64,000 nucleotides of DNA from Isoetes taiwanensis (lineage: Eukaryota > Streptophyta > Lycopodiopsida > Isoetales > Isoetaceae), in the NCBI GenBank assembly GCA_021234155.1, contig JAJEKV010000001.1, positions 36,256,826 to 36,320,825 on the forward strand. The letters run 5' to 3'. Below, piece by piece: positions 56,483 to 64,000 of the stretch. Positions within the stretch are counted from its first letter, which is position 1; the number at the start of each line of letters is the position of its first letter. Both the position numbers and the translations under genes were made by a program. The notes beneath the pieces are model-generated. The model was not told the origin of the DNA. It saw only the letters and a list, made by a program, of their open reading frames with translations, and did no database searches.

Positions 56483-56580
56483 CTCTCGCCTGCTGCTCTC
56501 TCTCTTTGTACTTGGGTCCCATAGGCCAGTTGGTCTCCGTGGACGATAAAATCATATTCTATTCTATTCTATTCTATTCT
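56483..56580 (+). mobile_element. severely truncated LINE 3' end
   Basis: GCCTGCTGCTCTCTCTCTTTGTACTTGGGTCCC...CGATAAAATCATATTC plus a (TATTC)n tail. It lies between R sequences GGGTCTCTC and TTTGAAGCG, exactly where the 1.55-kb LINE copy lies at 11513-13068. Confidence 0.85.
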
Positions 56581-58260
56581 TTGAAGCGTCAACACAATAA
56601 TAAGGTGCTCCAAAGACAAGAATTTCCAAATGCGTTGGAATCCAGTTCTTACTGTGTTTCTGAGCTAATCATGAGGAAAAAGAAAGAAGAGATCCATCGC
56701 ACCCTAAATGGAAAAAACCCTAAAACACAGAGAGAGACTTACTCTACACTAGCCATAACATATCTCCCACAAGAATAAATGGGCATTCACAAGGCATATA
56801 AAAAGCTCAATTTCAAAATTTCTGATGTTCTTCTGGACATTCGATAAAATTGGAACCATGCGGAGAAAATTAGCATGGCTCCTGCGCAAGGATGACACGT
56901 ATAAATCAAGAAATGGTCCAAATTTTTTTCCCACGGCTCCGATTGTTCTTTTGCTAAAATTCGATGCTTTTTTTGGCAAAATGGCAAAGTCTCATTTATA
57001 GCATGCCCACCATTTTTCAATTGTTCTTTGGCTTCCCACCCTTTATACCTTTTGACACCAAGCTAACAACAAAAAGTGAGGAAGATTATAAGTTGTAGTT
57101 AGCATGGCCATGCATCCGTATGCCATTTTCATTTCTTTCTATTCTTTGATGAAAGATAGAAAACTGACCTAGTTTTCTCTTTTAAACAAGTTGTTTTCAC
57201 AACAAAGGGTTACCCTCTATACCAAAGTGCTGAAACAAAATAAAGCTATAATGCTGAGGGTTCTTACTGTTGTTACTGACATGATTTATGGATACGTTCA
57301 AAATGCGCAAGCGTTCATTGCAGTATAATGTTCTGAAAATGTCCAAGAAAAAGCTAGCATTCATTGCCGTATAATGTTCTGAAAATGTCCAAGAGAAAGC
57401 TACAATTCCTGAGGATTTTTTTTTTCTAGTAATTCAAGAGCAGGTAGCACCACAGGGGCAATTGATGGGGAGGCAAATCAATAAAAAAGTTGTCAGAACT
57501 GGAGGTCTGTATTCTTATTGTAGTGTATTTCACAAAGTCTCATAAAATTGTTTCATTGAGCCTTCCAACCTAAATGAATGCTTAGGATGAATCCCCATTA
57601 CGAAAAAACCTAGTTTCTAGATCTTTGTCACAGACCTCCAGATCAAGATCATTTTCATTGAACGTAGGCGCTCCGAGGTCTCGAATGGAGCAAGAAGCAA
57701 AATTATGACGACGGAACTTGCTACAAGACAGAAAGCTATGACAGAAACAGGCTACAAGACAGAGAGCTTTGGCTAAACTGCAAACTCATGTATATTCCGC
57801 TTTGAGGGTCAAGATTGTGGAAGATGTTCATTTCCAAGGCTGAAATATGTCCCAAGCAACTACTTCCGCTCCAAATCTGCACCTGCTCAACAGCTCCACC
57901 GGATTAGACCTGATCTTGTTGGTCATGAGAATAAACTCTAAAAATCTTATATGATATAGTCATTATTTTTATCAAATAGTAAACGTCAATAAAAACTTAT
58001 TTGCATGTTTGAGGAGCGTATTGGAAAGACGATTGGGTTTCTGGTGAGGCCATTGTAGCCTAGAGGTTCGAATCCATTGTAGCCTAGAGGTTCAAATCTT
58101 TCCTTCCTTATTTTTTTTTTTTGTTTCCGTGTCTCTGTCTTGTCATTCTAGCCCAACGGTTTTAGTGTGTTAATGGTAGCAACATAAATGATTTGGGATC
58201 CTACTCCCCGCACTTTAAAATCCATGGCTATTCCGGGAAAATACATAGCTAGCGAGATAC
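56581..58260 (+). repeat. composite repeat R, copy F continued
   Basis: Nearly identical to 6410-8090: U6-like gene, duplicated GCGTTCATTGCAGTATAATG units, CTACAAGACAGAAAGC segment, TTTATCAAATAG segment and a tRNA-like box at about 58020-58100. Confidence 0.75.
56827..56929 (+). ncRNA. U6 snRNA-like gene copy
   Basis: Full-length U6 similarity with intact CTGCGCAAGGATGACACG, USE-like TCTCCCACAAG, TATAAAAA and a terminal T-run. The ACAGAGA region reads GCGGAGA. Confidence 0.78.
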
Positions 58261-58261
58261 A

Positions 58262-58405
58262 GTTGGGGGGCCATGAGTGGGCTATACATTTCTATCCTGA
58301 TGTTTGAATCAACCCTTTTATTTCAGACTGGGAAGTGAAGGCATAAGGTGCATAGCCATTTCAGTAGTTCTCTTGAAGCCGGGCCTCTAACGCTGCAACA
58401 TGACG
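58262..58405 (+). pseudogene. MATH-domain fragment, internally deleted
   Basis: The same deleted form as at 8090 and 10305. Confidence 0.6.
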
Positions 58406-59864
58406 GTAGTATGTGATACCTCTTGTATAAATGCATGAGTTTGAGACCATGATCTTGTAAAAAGTGCATACTTATTATGGCAATGCTCTTTTTAGACCAT
58501 ATATCCATTAGAGACCATAGGAAATGCCATGTCATTTTTTTGGGCAAAATGTTAATAGTACAATGCCAGGAATATTTCGTTCACCATAAACCTACAAAGA
58601 CAAAAGACTTGGCTAATATTGATATTGATCCACAACGTAACACGGTCATCCCACACCAGTTCCTATATAAGATAGTGCCAAGAATATTCTGTTCATTGAT
58701 GGCCCGCTGGTAAGGTAACGTTGAAAAAAAAAAACCATAAACCCACATAATGTAATGACAAAAGATGTGGCTACAATGTAACACAGTCACCTTATATAAG
58801 ACCACGGAAATAAGACCATGGTCATCCCACACGATCACTTTATATAAGACCACGGTCACCTTATGTAAGACTACGATTACGGCGAAGCAAGAGAAGATGG
58901 CGAAGATAGCGAAGCAGGATCTTGTAAAAATTGTATGTTTATTATGACAATGCTCTTTTCAGACCATATGTCCAATAGAGACCATAGGAAATGTCGTGTC
59001 ATTTTTCTGGGTACTTCATTTTTCATCTCAGAAGGAGACCATAGGAAATTTCATGTCATGTCATTTTTTTGGTGATACGAAATGTCATATTATGCCAGGA
59101 ATATTCCGTTCACCATAAACCCACATAATATAGTGACAAAAGAGTTGGCTAATATATTGATCCACAACGTAACACGGTCAAACAATGCCAGGAATATGTC
59201 GTTCCTCGATGGCTCACAGGTAAGGTAACGTTAAAAAAAAAGCATTAACCCACATAATATAATGACAAAAGACGTGGCTACAATGTAACACGGTCATTCC
59301 ACACGGTCACCTTATATAAGACCACGGTCATGGTGAAGCAGGAGAAGATGGCGAAGCTGGGCCTTGCCGCAGCGGACTGATGTTTCAGAGAACCTTAAGA
59401 CAAGAGACAAGCTCTTTGCATTCAGAAAATTGCAGATGGGTAAAAGCTTTGTACAATATAGCAAGGGTCTCTCTTTGAAGCGTCAGCACAATAATAAGGT
59501 GCTCCAAAGATGAAAATCCCCAAACGCGTTGGAACCCAGTCCCCGTGTTTCTGAGCTAATTATGAGGAAAAAGAAAGAAGAGATCCGGGCACCCTAAATG
59601 AAAAAAACCCTAAAACACAGAGAGACTTACTCTGTACTAGCCATAACATATCTCCCACAAAGAATAAATGGGCATTCACAAGGCATATAAAACGCTCAAT
59701 TTCAAAATTTCTGATGTTCTTTTGGACATCTGATAAAATTGGAACGACACAGAGAATATTAGCATGGCTCCTGCGCAAGAATGACACGTATAAATCAATA
59801 AATGGTCCAAATTTTTTTCCCACAGCTCCGATTGTTCCTTTGCTAAAATTCGATGCCTTTTTTG
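58406..59864 (+). repeat. composite repeat R, copy G
   Basis: Nearly identical to 10450-11512 joined to 13069-13447 but without the LINE, so it is the empty-site version. Promoter-like modules lie at about 58780-58930 and 59290-59360, followed by a U6-like gene. Confidence 0.78.
59717..59818 (+). ncRNA. U6 snRNA-like gene copy with intact ACAGAGA
   Basis: GACATCTGATAAAATTGGAA, ACACAGAGAATATTAGCATG, CTCCTGCGCAAGAATGACAC and AATGGTCCAAATTTTTTT. The catalytic ACAGAGA box and AGC triad are kept. The upstream TATA-like box reads TATAAAAC and the USE-like block reads TCTCCCACAAAG. Confidence 0.8.
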
Positions 59865-60364
59865 GCAAATAAGTTTTTATTGACACTTACTATTTGAGAA
59901 AAATAATGACTATATCATATAAGATTTTTCGCAAACCATTAACCTTCACACTTATAATTAAATTCCCCATGAAAACCCCCTTTGGTTTGGGTGCATATTC
60001 ATACGGGGGGTGACGTAGGGCAGCGAAAGCCCCTATAATTATGTTTCACATGTACAAAATGAACACCATATAGTACATTACCTCAAATCTTATAGTATTT
60101 TGCAAATCTTCGTATACAGTATGGTGCATACCCCACAAACGAGAAACTTTATGCACGGTGTAGATCAAGGAATAAAGGGTGCATATGCCTATCCAACAGC
60201 TCTCGATGCCCGGAGTCACCCCCCGTGTGAATATGCACCCAAACCAAAGAGGGTTTTCATGGGGAATTTAATTATAAGTGTGAAGGTTAATGGTTTGTGA
60301 AAAATCTTATATGATATAGTCATTATTTTTATCAAATAGTAAACGTCAATAAAAACTTATTTGC
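59865..60364. mobile_element. foldback element, copy 3
   Basis: Arms 59865-60020 and 60209-60364 are near-identical inverted repeats of about 155 bp. The same structure occurs at 9525 and 13448. Confidence 0.82.
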
Positions 60365-60379
60365 ATGTTTTAGGAGCGT

Positions 60380-60460
60380 ATTGGCAAAGATGGACGATTG
60401 GGTTTCTAGTGAGGCCATTGTAGCCTAGAGGTTCGAATCCTCCGATCCAAAGAGGAAGAT
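60380..60460 (+). repeat. tRNA-like Pol III box region in R
   Basis: TGGACGATTGG and GGTTCGAATCCTCC, spaced as in the other copies. Confidence 0.4.
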
Positions 60461-60611
60461 TTCTTTCCTTCCTTATTTGTTTTTTTGTTTCCGCATCTCT
60501 GTCTTGTCATTCTAGCCCAACGGTTTTAGTGTGTTAACGGTAGCAACAGAAATGATTTGGGATCCCACTCCCTGCACTTTAAAATATACATAGCTAGCGA
60601 GATATTCACAG

Positions 60612-60842
60612 TTGGGGGGCCATGAGTGGGCTATATATTTCTATCCTGATGGAAAAGAGACCGAAGACTCTTTATGTGTATCTGTGTTCAACACACTTTT
60701 GAGCGAGGGTACAGATGTGAGGGCTTTGTTTGAATCAACCCTTTTAGATCAGACTGGGAAGGGAAGGGATAAGGTGCATAGCCATTTGAGTAGTTCTCTT
60801 GAAACAGGGCCTTCAATGCTGCAACATGACAGCAGTATGTGA
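60612..60842 (+). pseudogene. MATH-domain fragment of a BPM gene
   Basis: A 76-codon open copy, one residue different from 14207-14437. It is followed by R sequence that is cut off at about 60897 by a LINE. Confidence 0.8.
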
Positions 60843-60893
60843 TACGTCTTGTATAAATGCATGAGTTTGAGACCATAGTCTTGTAAAAAATGT

Positions 60894-61443
60894 ATGTATC
60901 GCTATAATCCTCGCATATTTGCAGTATACCCGCTCTACCTTTCAGCCATTGAGACTCTTGAGCACTGCTTCTTTGATTGTCCAGAGTGGTCCCAGCTACA
61001 AGGCTTGTTTAACAGTACATTGGACTGCCGATGCATCCTCTTGGCGTCCTATCCTAATGCATGGCCCTCAGCTAAACAGAGGGCATTCCATCTTGAATCT
61101 GGTTGGCTCCTATGGTCGATATGGGAGCGTCGCAAACACCACATCTTCCAAGGCATTTATTCATCTGCATATGGTGTTATTACCGTGGCCCAGAAAAAGA
61201 TACTGACAGTCTATGACTGCTCCTCTCTTGATTCAAAAATGATGGAACGCACCTGGATTCAGTATCTTCGAATTGATTCTTATCGTTAGTCTCCCTTTCT
61301 GGAGTAAGCACATTGTGCTCCAGGCTCGTGCTCCTGTGGCATCTTTTTTGTGCTTACACAGTTAGATGAGACATGTAAATTTTGTACTTTTTATCTGATT
61401 AATAAAAATTTTGGCTTTCGTCCGTAAAAGGAAAAAAAAAAAG
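60894..61443 (+). mobile_element. LINE 3' end with zf-RVT domain and poly-A tail
   Basis: A 131-codon ORF (60894-61289) contains ETLEHCFFDCPEWS, the zf-RVT Cys/His motif found after RT in plant LINEs, then WLLWSIWERRKHHIFQ, typical of the following C-terminal region. A 3' UTR with AATAAAAATTT and a poly-A run end the insertion. The 5' part is missing. Confidence 0.8.
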
Positions 61444-63310
61444 CAAAGCTACAATCATCCAGAGTATGTCAAGATCTTGTTTGATCATCTGGAATCAAAT
61501 GTTGTGCCACCTCAGCTCAGAAGTAAAAATTTACCTTGATGCAACTAATAGAAAGAGGAGATCATTCTTTTAAATGCTTCTTCGCTAAGAGATCTGTGCC
61601 TAAAAGACAAAGCCATTAAGAAAAGGCATTCCCTCAATTTGCAAAATGGATCCAAATTTAATCTATCAAAAGAGAATATATCAGCTCACACTTATCTATG
61701 CAACGTGATTAAACTCTTTATCTCATGGTTAAATCATTAGAAACAAAAGATATCCAACTTGCAAGCATCTATAGTATTGTCAAGTGTTATAACAAAGATT
61801 GATTGTTTCCAACACCACCGAGAGATAAAGAAAATATGTTGTATGGAATGCTTGTCTTGCTCTGCTAGATACAACATGTAACCCAGCTAACAACTAGATA
61901 TAGATTATAGACTGGGGAGGCATATGGATATTCTTGTGGGCAAACGCCTAAACATATAAAAGCATCATTATGATGCAGATATTACTTCTGCAGTGGGCAA
62001 CATAGAAAATGCATTTTTCTGCATCATGCTAGTGCCTATGAAGGTACTTCCGGATGAGTAATCTATTCTAAACCTTGTCTAGGAGATCTACACCAAAGCA
62101 CTCACCTTAAACCGACATCTTCCAGGCAATTTGGGATCCCTGGTAAATGGATATCTTTACAGGAAAACAACATGACATTGCATCATGTAGAGTTTCTAGA
62201 AATGGCGATAGGATTTCGAATCTGGCACATCAGGTAAGAAGCATTGTAACCACAATATTGCAAATTGTAAAAGAAAACTTTACCTTGAAGATCAATAATA
62301 ATGACCTTTATACCAATTTCTGCAACGACTCTAGTCATATAAGTTGTTACTCCAGGGCACGTAGGGTTCACATAAGACTTGGTTCTTCTATCTCTGTTGT
62401 TGCGCAAATCCTTGGAGAGTAATTTAGCATATGTGCTCATTGCCATCTTTGAGATTGCAGACTCTGAAAATACTTCAGAATCAAGCAGCACATGCTATGC
62501 ATTTTCAACCATGCAACCTCCTTCTCATTCTCCTTAGTTGAATCACATAATCATGTGCATAAGCTGCTATAATATTACCCGGGTAAATGCATATAAGGAA
62601 TAAAATGTTGTTGCAAGTATAAAACATTTGAAAGTTGCAAGCAAATCAAATTGCAAGCTTAAATGAAGAAATAAGAATACAAATGCCCACCTTTTGTGGA
62701 TCCTAGAGCTTTGTGCATTCATCCATCAAGTCAAGGGCATGACCACTGGCCCAAATATATTCTGTGACTGGTAGGAGTGGTTGATACACGTGAAGCATCC
62801 ATATGTTTTCGAAAATGTCTAGTGACATCCAGCGACCAAAACGTACAGGAATCATCTTTAGTTGATGTCAATCTCTAGAAGAGCTTTGAAGATGCTGCCA
62901 AATCTCACAAAGAAATGTTCCATGGTTTTATGAGTGTGGAACATACCACAACTTGCCAATGCTCAGATAGATAGATGGTGAATTGCAACTCGGAAAGACA
63001 TGCCTAAGAGAAATCGTGCCCCACAGAAATCATGCCAGTAAATGGAAAGTGGCATCCATGCCAGAGAAAGAACCGTGGCAATGATTATTTACCGCAGACT
63101 CAAATAAGACAGGAGTTTCTGCTGCCTGTAGCCAAACGAAGAGAGGAGTTTTCCTAGTCGTGGCTTGCATGAATTGTGGCCTGCATGCCGAGATGTTGAA
63201 AGGATAAACTCTCTCATCACATGTGGAAATCATAGTGAAACCAGATGCTCAATTTTTGGAGAACCGGAGACGTTTACCGACGACAAAACCTTCCACAACC
63301 TACCATGGGT
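61444..63310. other. AT-rich region, no gene identified
   Basis: A minus-strand stretch near 62370-62285 reads TYMTRVVAEIGIKVIIIDLQ before a GTAAAG donor and could be a single exon of an unidentified gene. Nothing else is recognisable. Confidence 0.3.
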
Positions 63311-63311
63311 G

Positions 63312-63726
63312 AAGATAAAGTTACCCCGATTTTGGTGATTCCACGACAGAGATATCCCTTCCGAGGAATCACCACCAAAAAATTCCATCCTGCGGAATCA
63401 CTCGCCCAAATTGCGCAGTAACGCAATAACTGTGCATTTTGAGTGCAATTTTTTGCCCTTTTGAAAATGAATTCGAAGGCGATTGATCTGATTGGTTTGC
63501 ATGGATGACCTCCTCTAATCCATCTCATATCGATCCACATAGAAGTGATCCGAATCGATTTAAAGCTCAATCGGTCGAGGTATTCAAGCTCAAAGATCTG
63601 AGCAAAAAAAATGGTTAAGGGGCAGATGCAGTCAGCATGACTGCGCAGTCACTGTGCGATTTTGGTGATTCCGCCGAAAGGGATATCTATGCTGCGGAAT
63701 CACCAAAATCGGGTAACTTTATCTTT
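63312..63726. mobile_element. MITE with 30-bp terminal inverted repeats and internal hairpins
   Basis: The left end AAGATAAAGTTACCCCGATT...GGTGATTCC is the reverse complement of the right end GGAATCACC...CTTTATCTT apart from one base. Inside each end a further GTGATTCC/GGAATCAC hairpin occurs (perfect GTGATTCCGC/GCGGAATCAC at 63665-63703). There is no coding capacity. The target duplication is not clear, so the superfamily is open. Confidence 0.75.
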
Positions 63727-64000
63727 ATCAGACAACCAAAAAATTCCAAATAGTTTTCCTCCAGATCAGTAAATCCAAATTTAAAAAATAGATATCTGAC
63801 ACACCACCAAAGCATACTTCAGAATTGGGTAATTGGAAATGAATAGTTGACGATGACCTCATCATATATGATTGAAGAATCAACCTTCCTCATATATCAT
63901 GTCTTCTCATGAAAAACATTTTTGACAGAACAAATACATGTCAAACATTTACCGCTACAAATTATCGTCAAACATGAAATGTACACATTTGATTGTCTTT
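63727..64000. other. AT-rich end of window
   Basis: Nothing recognisable. Confidence 0.4.

Overview
This window is nuclear DNA of a land plant with a large, transposon-rich genome. The evidence is a Ty3/gypsy retrotransposon primed by initiator tRNA-Met, U6 snRNA sequences with plant-type USE and TATA elements, broken copies of plant housekeeping genes with GT-AG introns, and LINE, hAT and foldback elements. The lineage cannot be fixed from sequence alone; a fern or other large-genome vascular plant would fit. I see no intact ordinary host gene.

Layout. 1-3.9 kb: degraded unidentified coding remnants, low-complexity tandem repeats and a polypurine tract. 3.9-15.6 kb and 54.5-60.9 kb: two arrays of one composite repeat family (called R here). 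R carries a GGTCA/TATATAAG promoter-like module, a U6 snRNA gene copy, a foldback element, a tRNA-like Pol III box and a fragment of a BPM-type MATH domain. Partial R copies also lie at 20.3-22.3 and 27.4-29.3 kb. Inside R are LINE insertions (11.5-13.1, 22.3-25.1 and 56.5 kb), a 388-bp hAT MITE with a perfect 8-bp target duplication (5.27-5.65 kb), and a 4.7-kb insertion (15.6-20.3 kb) holding same-strand fragments of three host genes: oligopeptidase B-like, DCAF8-like WD40 and ALG8. 25.5-27.3 kb holds a DEIH-box helicase fragment. 29.4-30.8 kb holds an R-related gene for a lysine-rich protein with acidic repeats, behind a GGTCA-array/TATA promoter. 30.8-44 kb is mostly AT-rich DNA with a LINE fragment, tandem repeats and LINE tails. 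61.4-64 kb has an inverted-repeat MITE and little else.

The main discovery is at 44.46-54.51 kb on the minus strand: a Ty3/gypsy LTR retrotransposon with a 1.58-kb LTR, PBS, gag, protease, RT, RNase H and integrase, truncated at its 3' end. Between the PBS and gag it has two extra ORFs. The first (about 52.2-50.97 kb) ends in a complete histone H3 fold with several residues otherwise typical of plant CENH3, after a long basic, coiled-coil N-terminal extension. Its only upstream ATG, in the adjacent frame, begins MGRTKQTA, very like the histone H3 tail. The second ORF (49.9-48.8 kb) I do not recognise. Five copies of a conserved nested-hairpin element flank the histone ORF, two upstream and three downstream, with a 203-bp period in the downstream set. 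A retrotransposon carrying its own H3/CENH3-like histone would be a new kind of TE-chromatin interaction. This copy has frameshifts and is probably not intact.
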